Below the pieces are notes generated by a model, which was not told where the DNA came from, searched no databases, and worked only from the letters and a program-made list of their open reading frames with translations. A DNA stretch of 64,000 nucleotides from Cupriavidus yeoncheonensis (lineage in GTDB: Bacteria; Pseudomonadota; Gammaproteobacteria; Burkholderiales; Burkholderiaceae): the NCBI RefSeq assembly GCF_905397275.1, contig NZ_CAJPUY010000011.1:1-64000 (forward strand), written 5' to 3'. Positions within the stretch are counted from its first letter, which is position 1. Each line of letters begins with the position of its first letter. Of this stretch, positions 8,542-17,725 are shown in pieces. A program made the translations under genes and the position numbers.

Positions 8542-9591
8542 TCAGGCGGATGGCGCTTCGGCGACGCGTACCGGCCGGCCGCCGAACGGGTAGTTCGGGT
8601 CGTTGTAGCCATGCGTCGAGGCATGGCCCGGCGGGACGAGATCGTCGACCATGGCCTCTTCTTCCGGCGAAATGGTCACGTTCAGCGCGCCGAAATAATC
8701 TTCGAACTGGGCCAGCGTGCGCGGCCCGGCGATCACGGACGAAATGATCGGATTGGCCAGCACCCAGGCCGTGGCGAACTGTCCCGGCGTGAGCCCGCGC
8801 GCCTCGGCATGCACCTTGAGCTGCTGCGCGATCCGCAGCGATTCCTCGCGGAATTCGGTTTCCATCATGCGGCGGTCGGCGCGGCCCGCGCGCGTGCCGG
8901 TGGCGGGCGCCTGGCCCGGCAGGTATTTGCCGGTCAGCACACCGCGCGCAATCGGACTGTACGGCACCACACCGAGTCCGTAGTGCTCGCACGCCGGCAG
9001 GATTTCCACTTCCGGCATGCGGTTGAGCAGGTTGTAGTACGGCTGGCACGCCACGGGACGCGGCACGCCGAGCTGGTCGCACAGCCGCGCGATCTCCGCA
9101 ATGCGCCAGCCGCGGAAGTTCGACACGGCCCAGTAGCGGATCTTGCCCGCACGCACGAGGTCACCCACGGCGCGCACCGCTTCCTCGAGGTTCTCGCCCG
9201 CGTAGTCGCGATGCAGGTAGAGGACATCGAGATAGTCCGTAGCCAGGCGGCGCAGGCTTTCCTCGACTTCGCGCAGGATCCACACGCGCGAATAGTGCGA
9301 ATGGTTGGGACCCGGCCGCATCGGATTGCCCAGCTTGGTGGCCAGCACCCAATCGTGCCGGCCGCCTGTCAGCAGGCGTCCTACCATCTGCTCGGATGCG
9401 CCCTTGCTGTAGACGTCCGCGGTGTCGATGAAGTTCACGCCGTGTTCGCGCGCGCTGCCGACAATGCGCGCCGCTTCGGCTTCGTCGGTCTGGTCGGCGA
9501 ACATCATGGTGCCCAGGCACAGTGCCGAGACCTTGAGGTTGCTGGCGCCAAGGCGGCGGTATGGCATGTCGGGCGTGGCAATGGCAGGCAT
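8542..9591 (-). CDS. Aldo/keto reductase
   Basis: 349 residues forming an AKR TIM barrel. The catalytic tetrad is visible as Asp and Tyr in NFIDTADVYSKG, Lys in VLATKLG and His in YLHRD. The C-terminal NADP-binding segment includes SSVIAGPRTLAQFEDY. Such enzymes reduce carbonyls or oxidise alcohols with NADPH in the cytoplasm; the substrate cannot be inferred. The start at 9591 (MPAIATPDMPYRRLG) has AGGGAA upstream and matches the usual family N-terminus. Read divergently from the glycan operon across a long intergenic region. Confidence 0.9.
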   Translation of the reverse strand: MPAIATPDMPYRRLGASNLKVSALCLGTMMFADQTDEAEAARIVGSAREHGVNFIDTADVYSKGASEQMVGRLLTGGRHDWVLATKLGNPMRPGPNHSHYSRVWILREVEESLRRLATDYLDVLYLHRDYAGENLEEAVRAVGDLVRAGKIRYWAVSNFRGWRIAEIARLCDQLGVPRPVACQPYYNLLNRMPEVEILPACEHYGLGVVPYSPIARGVLTGKYLPGQAPATGTRAGRADRRMMETEFREESLRIAQQLKVHAEARGLTPGQFATAWVLANPIISSVIAGPRTLAQFEDYFGALNVTISPEEEAMVDDLVPPGHASTHGYNDPNYPFGGRPVRVAEAPSA

Positions 9592-10158
9592 GAAAAGTTC
9601 CCTGTTGCTTGGATCGATGTCCGGATTGGTGATATTCGCGGCAGTGCGCCGGCCTTGCATTCTGCCGCGATTGCGGCAATCGCGCAGACAGTCGATACGA
9701 AATATCCATCGCATCCGCGCAGCCGATGTCCGCGATGAATCGCGCCGGCGATCTGCGCCGCGATAAGTGGTGTGACATGCAGCCCTTACACATTTTTACA
9801 GCATATAGGCGGCAACTTGCATAGCCTTGAAACGCTCCGGGCAGCAACGTGGCAATGCAACATGTCCGGGGATCAATGGCGTTTCGCGCCTCGCCGGCGT
9901 TTCGCGCCTCGCTCTTCCTGCTCGCAAAATTCACTGCGGTGATGGCGCGGGCAACTCCAGGACCGGCTTGCCCGGTCCGATACGCAGGTCCGTCTCGTGC
10001 CGATACAGGCTCCGGGACGCGATGCATAAAAAATGTGTTGGGGGATGACGACTGCGCTTGCGCGCCAGCCTTCGGGCCACGCGCGGGGAGAGCGCTTGCC
10101 CATGCTGCCCGGTGCCTGCCGAGGCGGCACGGACCAGCTTTTTTTGCCAGAGGAAACC
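9592..10158. other. 567-bp divergent intergenic region
   Basis: No convincing gene. It must hold the promoters of the aldo/keto reductase (leftward) and the glycan operon (rightward). The most AT-rich patch is about 9785-9810. A GGACCGG/CCGGTCC hairpin lies near 9960-9978. A 16-bp direct repeat is at 9878-9911. No promoter could be assigned with confidence. Confidence 0.5.
9878..9911. repeat. 16-bp direct repeat, two copies
   Basis: GGCGTTTCGCGCCTCG occurs at 9878-9893 and again at 9896-9911, an 18-bp period, in the leader region of the glycan operon. Function unknown. Confidence 0.7.
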
Positions 10159-11508
10159 ATGGACAAGAAGCCCGAGAAGCCGGACCCGAAATCCACGAGC
10201 CTGTTGCCGACGAAGATGCTGCAGTCGCGTCTGTCGCGGCAGGAAGAAGCCCTGGTGCGCCGACGAAGCCGCGAGATCGGCCTGCGTCCGCTATGGCAGA
10301 TCGCCCCGCGCCTGGCCAGCTACGGGATGGTCGCGTTCATCATCTGGATCATCCTGTCGGTGATGTTTCCGCCCGTGTTCAACCGGTCTTCGGAACGCGC
10401 CGTCGTCAACAGCCCCGTGAATCTCGTGACCACGCCCGTCGAAGGCGTCATCACCCGCCAGGCGGTCGCGGTGGGCGGCACGTTCGCGGCCGGAGAGCCG
10501 CTGATGACGCTGCAGAACTCCAACCTCGACCGCGCGTTGCTGACGGAGCTGACCGGCAAGCAGCTCGACAACCAGACCCGCCTCGAAGCAGCCAAGGCCA
10601 AGCTGGCCGCGGACCAGACCCGGCTGGCATCGACCGGCCAGGACATCCAGCGCTATCAGTCGGCGGCGCAGCGTGAACACTCGGCGCGCGTCAAGGGCAT
10701 TGAAGCGAAGCTGGCCGTCGCGCGCCAGCAGATCGACCAGCAGGAAGACGTGGTCAACCGCAACCAGGCCATGCAATGGGCCGGCGCGGTCAGCGAGGCT
10801 TATACCGATGCCTCGCGCAACCAGCTGACCGTGCTGTCGGGCCAGCGCGATGCCATCCAGGCGGAGCTGGAGAGCGCGCGCGGCAGCAGCGAGGCGGCGC
10901 GCAGCAAGGTCTACATGAGCAGCGCGGACGGCGCCGTCGGTGCGCTCGTGCAGCGCCAGGATGAACTGCGCGCCAGCATTACGCAGCTGCAGTCTGAGAT
11001 CACCCAGCTCCAGGAGTATGGCGAATCCGTCGACAAGATGGTCCGCACCGAACAGGACCGGCTGGAGCGCGTGTCCAACCTGGAAATCAAGGCCTATGCG
11101 GGCGGCGTGGTCGAAGACGTGCTCGCGCCTCCGGGCACGCGCGTCGCGGCGGGCGCCACGCTGATGCGCACGACCAACTGCAGCCAACCGCGCGTGGTCG
11201 CGGTGTTCCCGCGCAGCCTGAGCAAGGACCTGCTGCCCGGCGCACGCGTCACGGTGAATGTCGATGGCGTGGCCACCCCGGTGCCGGGCTCCGTCGCCGA
11301 AGTCCTGCCGCGCGCGCCGGATGGCGACCAGGCACGCTACTTCGTGCCGTTCCCGCCGATCGAGAAGAACGAGGTGTACCTGATCGCCCGCCTCGACAAG
11401 CCGCTGCCGGACCTTCGCGCGACCGGCACGCACCAGACCGACCGCTGCGCGCTGGGCCACTGGGCCAAGGTCAGCCTGAACCGCTCCTGGCTGCGCAGCC
11501 TGATCTGA
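10159..11508 (+). CDS. HlyD-family membrane fusion protein of glycan operon
   Basis: 449 residues. A basic cytoplasmic N-terminus leads into one inner-membrane helix (about 54-70). A lipoyl-like half-domain follows (VVNSPVNLVTTPVEGVITRQ), then a long coiled-coil hairpin rich in Gln/Ala/Glu (about 115-325), and then the second half-domain (LEIKAYAGGVVEDVLAPPGT). This is the periplasmic adaptor architecture of type-I-like exporters and of Alg44- and BgsB-type polysaccharide export proteins. The start at 10159 has AGAGGAAACC directly upstream. First gene of a tight operon with a glycosidase-like protein, a PilZ glycan synthase and a TolC-like protein, suggesting it bridges the synthase to the outer-membrane channel. 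That role is inferred from context. Confidence 0.88.
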   Translation: MDKKPEKPDPKSTSLLPTKMLQSRLSRQEEALVRRRSREIGLRPLWQIAPRLASYGMVAFIIWIILSVMFPPVFNRSSERAVVNSPVNLVTTPVEGVITRQAVAVGGTFAAGEPLMTLQNSNLDRALLTELTGKQLDNQTRLEAAKAKLAADQTRLASTGQDIQRYQSAAQREHSARVKGIEAKLAVARQQIDQQEDVVNRNQAMQWAGAVSEAYTDASRNQLTVLSGQRDAIQAELESARGSSEAARSKVYMSSADGAVGALVQRQDELRASITQLQSEITQLQEYGESVDKMVRTEQDRLERVSNLEIKAYAGGVVEDVLAPPGTRVAAGATLMRTTNCSQPRVVAVFPRSLSKDLLPGARVTVNVDGVATPVPGSVAEVLPRAPDGDQARYFVPFPPIEKNEVYLIARLDKPLPDLRATGTHQTDRCALGHWAKVSLNRSWLRSLI

Positions 11509-11542
11509 TCCGATCAACCAGGGTAGAACGAGCGCCCGCAGG

Positions 11543-12934
11543 ATGGAGTTCACCGTGCAGCGTTATCCGATTCCACGCTTGCCTGCCTGCAGTCCGCCGC
11601 GCCGTGGCAACCGCCGCGGCCGGCTGCTGGCAGCGGCGCTGATGGCTTGCTCCGCATTGAGCACGGCCATGGCAGCGCCTCCCACCCCTTCCGCCCCGCC
11701 GGCACGCGAGCAGCTGCTGCGCGACGGCTGCAAGGCGCTGGCCGCGCGCGTGGCCGCCGTGCCGGGCAAGGGCCCGGTGATGGTCGGCAGCTACGAGCCC
11801 GCCCCCGGCGGCGAGCCACTGCCGCCACCGCTGCAGCAATCGGCCTTTGTCTACGACAATGCGCTGGCAGGCGTAGCGCTGATCGCGTGCGGCCAGCCCG
11901 ACGCCGCGCGCCGCATCGCCGACGGCGTGGTGGCGGGCGTCACGCGTGACCGGCACTACCACGACGGCCGCGTACGCAATGCCTATCGCGCCGGCGCCGT
12001 ACCGGACGGACCGGTGCCGATGCCGGGCTGGTGGGACGCGCCGAGCAAGCGCTGGTTCGAGGACGCCTACCAGGTCGGCACCGCAACGGGCAACGTCGCG
12101 TGGGCGGCGCTGCTGCTGCTGGCCACCTACGAATCCACCCATGAGCGCCGCTACCTCGACTCCGCCGCGACGCTGATGGCCTGGGTCGACAAGCAGACCT
12201 ACGGCAGCGAGAGCCCGGCTGGCTATATCGGCGGCTTCTTCGGGCATGAACCGACGCCGCGGCGCCAGGGCTGGAAATCGACCGAACACAATGTCGATGC
12301 CTATGCCGCGTTCCACTGGCTCGCCTTGCGCACCAGCGACCCGCGCTGGGACACGGCCGCGCAGCGCGCGCGCCGCTTCGTCGAGGCGATGTGGCAAGCG
12401 GGCGAGGGCCGCTTCGCCATCGGCACGCGCGATGACGGGCACTCGCTCAACGGCGAGCCGTCGGCACTCGATGCCTCGCTGTGGCCGCTGATCGCGGTGC
12501 CCGAGTCGGCGGCGTCGTGGCGGCGCGCGCTGGACTGGGCGCGCGCGCACCACACGGTGGGCGGCGGCTATGGCTTCAAGGCGCGGCCCGACGGCGTATG
12601 GACCGAGGGCACGGGCCAGGCTGCGCTGGTGCTGCGCGCCAGCGGCCGCGACGACGAGACCCGTTCACTGTGGCCGCTGCTGCTGGCGCAGCGCGCGCCG
12701 TCCGGCATGCTGTTCGCCACGCCGCAACCACGCATCAGCACCGGCCTGTCGATCGGCCCGGATTCGACCACCGAGGATTTCTACTACTTCCACCTGCCAC
12801 ACCTGGGCGCGACTGCCTGGGCCGTGCTGGCGGCCGCCGGCTGGAACCCGTTCCAGCCCGGCGGCGCCTGCCCGGCCTGCAGGACCGGCACCGCACAGGC
12901 GCAGGCCCCACCCGACGACATCCGCAGGGAGTGA
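11543..12934 (+). CDS. Secreted six-hairpin glycosidase-like protein
   Basis: 463 residues with a long basic signal sequence ending near MACSALSTAMA. The mature part resembles (alpha/alpha)6-barrel proteins, with repeated helix pairs carrying YDNALAGVALIACG, EDAYQVGTATGNVAWAALLL, STEHNVDAYAAFHWL and a C-terminal DFYYFHLPHLGATAWAVLA. Conserved acidic and aromatic residues suggest a polysaccharide-acting enzyme or a relic of one; I cannot name the family. Synthase-dependent exopolysaccharide operons often encode a periplasmic hydrolase or lyase (BcsZ, AlgL), which would fit here. A GTG at 11555 is an alternative start. It ends 2 bp before the synthase gene, indicating translational coupling. 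Confidence 0.75.
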   Translation: MEFTVQRYPIPRLPACSPPRRGNRRGRLLAAALMACSALSTAMAAPPTPSAPPAREQLLRDGCKALAARVAAVPGKGPVMVGSYEPAPGGEPLPPPLQQSAFVYDNALAGVALIACGQPDAARRIADGVVAGVTRDRHYHDGRVRNAYRAGAVPDGPVPMPGWWDAPSKRWFEDAYQVGTATGNVAWAALLLLATYESTHERRYLDSAATLMAWVDKQTYGSESPAGYIGGFFGHEPTPRRQGWKSTEHNVDAYAAFHWLALRTSDPRWDTAAQRARRFVEAMWQAGEGRFAIGTRDDGHSLNGEPSALDASLWPLIAVPESAASWRRALDWARAHHTVGGGYGFKARPDGVWTEGTGQAALVLRASGRDDETRSLWPLLLAQRAPSGMLFATPQPRISTGLSIGPDSTTEDFYYFHLPHLGATAWAVLAAAGWNPFQPGGACPACRTGTAQAQAPPDDIRRE

Positions 12935-12936
12935 CG

Positions 12937-14916
12937 ATGTTCGCCTACTTTCTTGAAAACCGCATGCTGGTAGAGATCAACGCCGGCGCCTTCCTGATCG
13001 CGGTGCTGTGCCTGCGCGGCGACCGCCACCGCGCCACCGACCGGTGGCTGTTCGGCGCCGCGGCGGCGGTGCTGCTGATGGTCTACTACGTGTGGCGCTT
13101 CTCGCAGACGCTGCCCGAATTGCGCATGGATTTCCCGAGCCTGTGGGCGCATGTGTTCTTCGGCTTCGAGACGCTGACCATCGCCTATACGCTGATCTCC
13201 ATTGTCACGCTCACGCGTACGTCGGATCACAGCGCCGACGCCGACGCCAGCGAAGCCGCGCTGCGGCGCAACCGCCGGGCGCCCGCGGTGGACATCTTCA
13301 TCGCCACCTACAACGAAGGCCTGGAGGTGCTCGAGAAGACCATCGTCTCGGCGCAGGCGATCGACTACCCGAACTTCCGCGTCTGGGTGCTCGACGATAC
13401 GCGGCGCGACTGGCTGAAGGACTACTGCAAGCGCGTCGGCGTCAACTACGTGACGCGGCCCGACAACACCCATGCCAAGGCCGGCAACCTCAACAACGGC
13501 CTGCAGCACAGCACGGCGCAGCCGGATGGGGGCGCGCCGTTCATCATGGTGCTGGACGCGGACTTCGCGCCCAACCGCAATATCCTGCTGCGCACCGTCG
13601 GCCTGTTCAGGGACCCGCAGGTCGGCGTGGTGCAGACACCGCAGTTCTACTACAACGCCGACCCCATCCAGTACAACCTGCGCTCGACCGAATGCTGGGT
13701 CGACGAGCAGCGCGCCTTCTTCGACATCATGCAGCCGGCCAAGGACGCGTGGGGCACGGCGTTCTGCATCGGCACCTCGTTCGTGGTGCGGCGCGAGGCG
13801 CTGGAAGCCATCGGCGGCTTCCCGACCGGCACCGTCACGGAAGACATCCACCTGACGTACCGGCTCATGCCGCACGGCTACGTCACTCGCTGGCTCAACG
13901 AACGGCTGAGCGTGGGCCTGTCCGCCGAGGGCCTGCCCGAATACATCAGCCAACGCAGCCGCTGGGGCCTGGGCACGATCCAGGTGGCGCTGACCGCCGA
14001 CGGGCCGCTGCGCGGGCGCGGCTACACAGGCTTGCAGCGCCTGCACTATGTGCACGGCCTGCTGCACTGGATCAGCCGGCCGTTCACGCTGATGCTGCTG
14101 GCCGGACCGCTGCTGTACTGGTACCTGGACGTGCCCACGCTGTATGGCGATCCGCTGCAGTTCCTGGCCTACGGCGTGCCGGCCCTGTTGCTGTACTGGG
14201 CCTACAGCATCTGGGTGACGGGTTCGCGCGCGATGCCGATCTTTACTGAAGTCACGCAGATCGTCGCCGCGGCCGCGGTCACCGCCACACTGGCCAGCGC
14301 GGTGATCAAGCCCTTCGGCCGGCCATTCAAGGTCACCAACAAGGGACTCGACCGCTCGAAGGTGGTCGTGCACGGCAAGTTCGCCGCGCTCTATGGCGCG
14401 CTGTTCGTGCTGGCCGGCATGGGGCTGGCACGCGCCGTGGCAGCCGATGCCGGCGCGCAGGGGGTGGCGTTCAACGTCATGTGGACCGTCGTATCGATGG
14501 TGCTTTACCTGGCGTCGCTGCTGGTCTGCTTCGAGCTGCCGCGGCCGCGCAAGGAAGAGCGCTTTCCGTACCAGGCACGCGCCCTGCTTCGGCTGCACGG
14601 TACGGATGGCACGGCACGCGAGTTCGCCGGCGTCACGCGGGACCTCTCCTGCAACGGAGCGGCACTGCTGTGCCCGCACGCGGCAGCCGCACCGGACGGT
14701 GCCGAGGGCGCCTTCTGGCTGGCGCCACTGGGCTGGGTGCCATGCCGCGTCGCCCGCACGCGCAAGGGGCTCATCGGCGTGGCGCTGCGGCCCGACATGG
14801 CCGCCCGGCACCGCCTGATCCGCCTGCTGTTCAGCGAACCCGCCCACAACATCGCATACCAGGGCCGCCCTCGCGTCGCCATCGCGCAACTGCTGCGCCG
14901 CGCCTTTGCCGGTTGA
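12937..14916 (+). CDS. Processive GT2 glycan synthase with C-terminal PilZ domain
   Basis: 659 residues. N-terminal helices (about 10-95) precede a family-2 glycosyltransferase with every processive-synthase signature: DIFIATYNEG, DD at 153-154, DAD at 207-209, TED at 301-303 and QRSRW at 339-343. Helices follow to about 535. The C-terminus is a PilZ domain with both c-di-GMP-binding motifs intact: RKEER (RxxxR, 538-542) and DLSCNG (DxSxxG, 569-574). It should polymerise a beta-linked glycan from a nucleotide sugar at the inner membrane and respond to c-di-GMP, as BcsA does. The polymer cannot be read from sequence; a cellulose-like or mixed-linkage glucan is plausible. No bcsB, bcsC or bcsD gene is nearby. 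Confidence 0.92.
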   Translation: MFAYFLENRMLVEINAGAFLIAVLCLRGDRHRATDRWLFGAAAAVLLMVYYVWRFSQTLPELRMDFPSLWAHVFFGFETLTIAYTLISIVTLTRTSDHSADADASEAALRRNRRAPAVDIFIATYNEGLEVLEKTIVSAQAIDYPNFRVWVLDDTRRDWLKDYCKRVGVNYVTRPDNTHAKAGNLNNGLQHSTAQPDGGAPFIMVLDADFAPNRNILLRTVGLFRDPQVGVVQTPQFYYNADPIQYNLRSTECWVDEQRAFFDIMQPAKDAWGTAFCIGTSFVVRREALEAIGGFPTGTVTEDIHLTYRLMPHGYVTRWLNERLSVGLSAEGLPEYISQRSRWGLGTIQVALTADGPLRGRGYTGLQRLHYVHGLLHWISRPFTLMLLAGPLLYWYLDVPTLYGDPLQFLAYGVPALLLYWAYSIWVTGSRAMPIFTEVTQIVAAAAVTATLASAVIKPFGRPFKVTNKGLDRSKVVVHGKFAALYGALFVLAGMGLARAVAADAGAQGVAFNVMWTVVSMVLYLASLLVCFELPRPRKEERFPYQARALLRLHGTDGTAREFAGVTRDLSCNGAALLCPHAAAAPDGAEGAFWLAPLGWVPCRVARTRKGLIGVALRPDMAARHRLIRLLFSEPAHNIAYQGRPRVAIAQLLRRAFAG

Positions 14917-14922
14917 CCACGG

Positions 14923-16551
14923 ATGAACTCTATGAAATCACGACAGATGCGGACCTTCTTCCCTTTGCGGCGCATTGCGGCGGCCACTGTTCCCCTTGCC
15001 CTCGCGGCCTGCACGCTGGAGCCCACCTATCAGCGGCCCGACCAGCCGGTGCCCAATGCCTGGCCTACCGGACCTGCCTATGCCCAGGGCACGGGCGCTC
15101 AGGCGCAGGCGCAGGGACAGGGACAGGGACAGCAGACGCCAGCCCGGACGCAAACGGAAACGCAGACGCCCGCAGCCAGCCTCGGCTGGGAAGACTTCTT
15201 CACCGATGCGCGCCTGCGCCGGCTGATTGAATTGTCTCTGGCGAACAACCGCGACCTGCGCATGGCGACACTGGCCATCGACCAGGCGCGCGCGCAGTAC
15301 CGCATCCAGCGCGCGGCGCAGTTCCCGTCGATCAACGCCAGTGCAGGCATGGTGGCATCGCGCGTGCCCGGCACGTTGCGCGCGCCGGGACAGCCATCGG
15401 TCCTCCATGCCTACACGGCCGGCGTTGGCTTCAATGCCTTCGAACTCGATGTATTCGGCCGCGTGCGCAGCCTCAAGCATGAGGCGCTGGAACAATACCT
15501 GGCGGTGCAGGAAGTGCGCCGCAGCGCGCAGATCAGCCTGGTGGCGGAAGTCGCGAGTGCCTACCTGACGCTGCAGGCCGACAAGGAACTGCTGAAGATC
15601 TCGCAGGAGACGTTCGACGTGCAGCAGTCCGCCGTGCAGATGGTCGAGCGCAGCAAGCGTGCCGGCGGCATGGCGCAGATCGACATGCACCGCGCGCAGA
15701 CGCAGCTCGAAACGGCGCGCGTGGGCGTGGAGCAGTACACACGCCAGGTCGCACAGGACGAGAACGCACTGGCGGTGCTGGTGGGCACGCAATTGCCGGA
15801 AGACCTGCCGCCGCCACAGCCGTTCGAGAACACCTCATTCGTCGCCGAGCTGCCGGCCGGCCTGCCGTCGGCGCTGCTTGAGCAAAGGCCCGACATCATG
15901 GCCGCCGAGCACCAGCTCAAAGCCGCCAATGCCGACATCGGCGCGGCCCGTGCGGCGTTCTTCCCGAGCATCTCGCTGACGGCGGCGATCGGCGTGGCCA
16001 GCGCCGCACTGTCCGGACTGTTCTCGGGCGGCATGGCATGGGCGTTCGCTCCGTCGATCACCATGCCGATCTTCAACGGCGGTGCCAACCAGGCCAGGCT
16101 CGATGCGTCCAGGGTGCAAAAGGACATCAACGTCGCCGCATATGAAAAGACGATCCAGCAGGCCTTCCGCGAAGTCGCCGACGGACTCGCCGCGCGCGGG
16201 ACGTACGATCGCGAAGCCGCGGCGCAGGAAACGCTCGCGCGCGAGATCGGCGAGACGCGGCGCTTGTCGGAAATGCGGTTCCGCAATGGCGTGGATGACT
16301 ACTTCCCGGTCTTCGACGCGCAGCGCCAGCTTTATTCGGCGCAGCAGTCGCTGGTCACCATCCGGCTTGCGCGGCTGACCAGCCGCGTCGATCTCTACAA
16401 GGCACTGGGTGGAGGCTGGTCACAGCGTACGGCAACGGCGGATACGTCGGCCCCGCAGTCGGCCCCGCAGTCGGCCCCGCGATCGGCCCCACAATCGGCA
16501 ACGCCGGTGGCAGCCGGCGTGACTGTCGGGACCGGCACGGCTTCCCGTTAG
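14923..16551 (+). CDS. NodT-type outer-membrane efflux lipoprotein
   Basis: 542 residues. The signal peptide ends in a lipobox (LALAAC, Cys30), followed by the NodT-type opening LEPTYQRPDQPVPNAW. Two outer-membrane efflux protein repeats make up the body, with typical segments such as DVFGRVRSLKHEALEQYL and FRNGVDDYFPVFDAQRQLYS. It should form a trimeric TolC-like channel. Two low-complexity stretches stand out: a Gln/Gly/Thr-rich insert (about 60-85) and an Ala-Pro-Gln-Ser repeat near the C-terminus (16444-16500). It lies 6 bp after the synthase gene, so it is probably the outer-membrane exit of this system rather than part of an RND drug pump. ATG 14932 is an alternative start. Confidence 0.88.
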   Translation: MNSMKSRQMRTFFPLRRIAAATVPLALAACTLEPTYQRPDQPVPNAWPTGPAYAQGTGAQAQAQGQGQGQQTPARTQTETQTPAASLGWEDFFTDARLRRLIELSLANNRDLRMATLAIDQARAQYRIQRAAQFPSINASAGMVASRVPGTLRAPGQPSVLHAYTAGVGFNAFELDVFGRVRSLKHEALEQYLAVQEVRRSAQISLVAEVASAYLTLQADKELLKISQETFDVQQSAVQMVERSKRAGGMAQIDMHRAQTQLETARVGVEQYTRQVAQDENALAVLVGTQLPEDLPPPQPFENTSFVAELPAGLPSALLEQRPDIMAAEHQLKAANADIGAARAAFFPSISLTAAIGVASAALSGLFSGGMAWAFAPSITMPIFNGGANQARLDASRVQKDINVAAYEKTIQQAFREVADGLAARGTYDREAAAQETLAREIGETRRLSEMRFRNGVDDYFPVFDAQRQLYSAQQSLVTIRLARLTSRVDLYKALGGGWSQRTATADTSAPQSAPQSAPRSAPQSATPVAAGVTVGTGTASR

Positions 16552-16572
16552 ACAGCGCAGAGACCATGCAAA

Positions 16573-16603
16573 GCGGGCACCGGCGAAAATCGCCGGTGCC
16601 CGC
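16573..16603. terminator. 14-bp stem hairpin between convergent genes
   Basis: GCGGGCACCGGCGA at 16573-16586 pairs perfectly with TCGCCGGTGCCCGC at 16590-16603 around an AAA loop. There is no U-tract on either strand. It lies between the convergent NodT and small lipoprotein genes, so it probably serves both. Confidence 0.65.
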
Positions 16604-16639
16604 CGTGACAGATCGTCTGTGCCGTTAGCTCACGCCATT

Positions 16640-16894
16640 TCAATAGCGCGGAGCGGTGGATGACGTACCACCTGAGGTGGCGCCACTGGACGAGCCCGCC
16701 CCGGACGACGTGCCCGGCGCCATGCCATAACCTCGCGGACGCCCACCCGAGTTGTCTGTGACCGAGCCCGAGCCCGACACCGTGCCGGAACCCGAACCCG
16801 ACCCCGAACCGGTCGCCGTGCCGGTCGCGCTGCAACCTGCCAGCGTGCCAAGGGTGGTTGCCACCATCATGCAAACCAGTATCTTCTTGCTCAT
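16640..16894 (-). CDS. Small Gly/Ser/Thr-rich lipoprotein
   Basis: 84 residues. Lipoprotein signal with lipobox LAGC near residue 21, then a mature chain built almost entirely of Gly, Ser and Thr (alternating SG and TG) before a short RPRGYGMAPG segment and a C-terminal TAPRY. There is a very strong ribosome-binding site (GGAGGT) before the start at 16894. No enzymatic domain is visible and function is unknown. The Gly-Ser composition suggests an extended, flexible surface or periplasmic tail. It may be a locally expanded repeat. Confidence 0.75.
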   Translation of the reverse strand: MSKKILVCMMVATTLGTLAGCSATGTATGSGSGSGSGTVSGSGSVTDNSGGRPRGYGMAPGTSSGAGSSSGATSGGTSSTAPRY

Positions 16895-17293
16895 GCTTAC
16901 CTCCATCAAAGCCATGGCAACCGGCCGGCAGGCCTGGCTCAACCCGGGCCTGCCCTTCGCGCCGGTCCTGTGTTGGACCAAGGCAACTGCCATACCAGCA
17001 CAAGCGCCGGCTCCAGATCCCGCATATGTGCTTTGCCTTGCCTCTTGCGGGTCAAGTCATGCTTCCGCACGCAACGTAATAACTGCCTTCGATGTAGAAA
17101 ATTCATCATGTGCGTGACGCCGTGGCGGCAAAGGCGCGCAGAGGGACGATCTTCCGAACCGGAGGCGCCGGTACATACCTTGCATCGCAAACAAGACCGG
17201 TTCGGCGGCAAAGCGGCATCGGTGACGGACCCGTCCGCCAGATGCACTACCATGCCCAGCTTGACCGTGCACCGAGGCACCAGCGAGGCAAAC
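16895..17293. other. 399-bp intergenic region
   Basis: Divergent spacer between the small lipoprotein (leftward) and the NTF2-like gene (rightward). It is AT-richer around 17075-17110. No gene, recognisable promoter or RNA could be supported. Confidence 0.5.
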
Positions 17294-17707
17294 ATGAATT
17301 CCGCAGACGACGAACGCGCCATCCGTGAACTGGTACAGAACTGGTTCTCCGCCAGCCAGCGCGGCGATACCGACACCGTGTTGAGCCTGATGACAGACGA
17401 CGTCGTCTTCATGGTTCCCGGACAGGAGCCCTTCGGCAAGCGCGCGTTCGCGCAGGCCTCGGCGGGCATGAAATCCGTGCGGATGGAGGGCAGCTACGAC
17501 ATCCGCGAAGTGCAGGTGATGGGCGACTGGGCCTACCTGCGCAACTTCATCGAACTGACCGTGACCCCGCCCGGTGGCGAGGCGGTGCACCGCTCCGGCT
17601 ATACGCTCACGCTGTTGCGCCGGGAAGCCGACGGCAACTGGCGGCTTTGCCGCGATGCCAACCTGCTCGCGGGCAGCGCGCCGGCCGCACCGAAGGACAC
17701 GGAATAG
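17294..17707 (+). CDS. SgcJ/EcaC-type NTF2-like protein
   Basis: 137 residues with an NTF2/SnoaL-like alpha+beta cone fold. It opens with DERAIRELVQNWFSASQRGD, then VLSLMTDDVVFMVPGQEPFGK, and ends in sheet strands with RSGYTLTLLRREADGNWRLC. This matches the SgcJ/EcaC group, whose members are small cytoplasmic proteins of mostly unknown substrate. GAGG upstream supports the start at 17294. Converges with the intradiol dioxygenase gene, 18 bp apart. Confidence 0.85.
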   Translation: MNSADDERAIRELVQNWFSASQRGDTDTVLSLMTDDVVFMVPGQEPFGKRAFAQASAGMKSVRMEGSYDIREVQVMGDWAYLRNFIELTVTPPGGEAVHRSGYTLTLLRREADGNWRLCRDANLLAGSAPAAPKDTE

Positions 17708-17725
17708 GCCCCCAGGCAGATCCCG

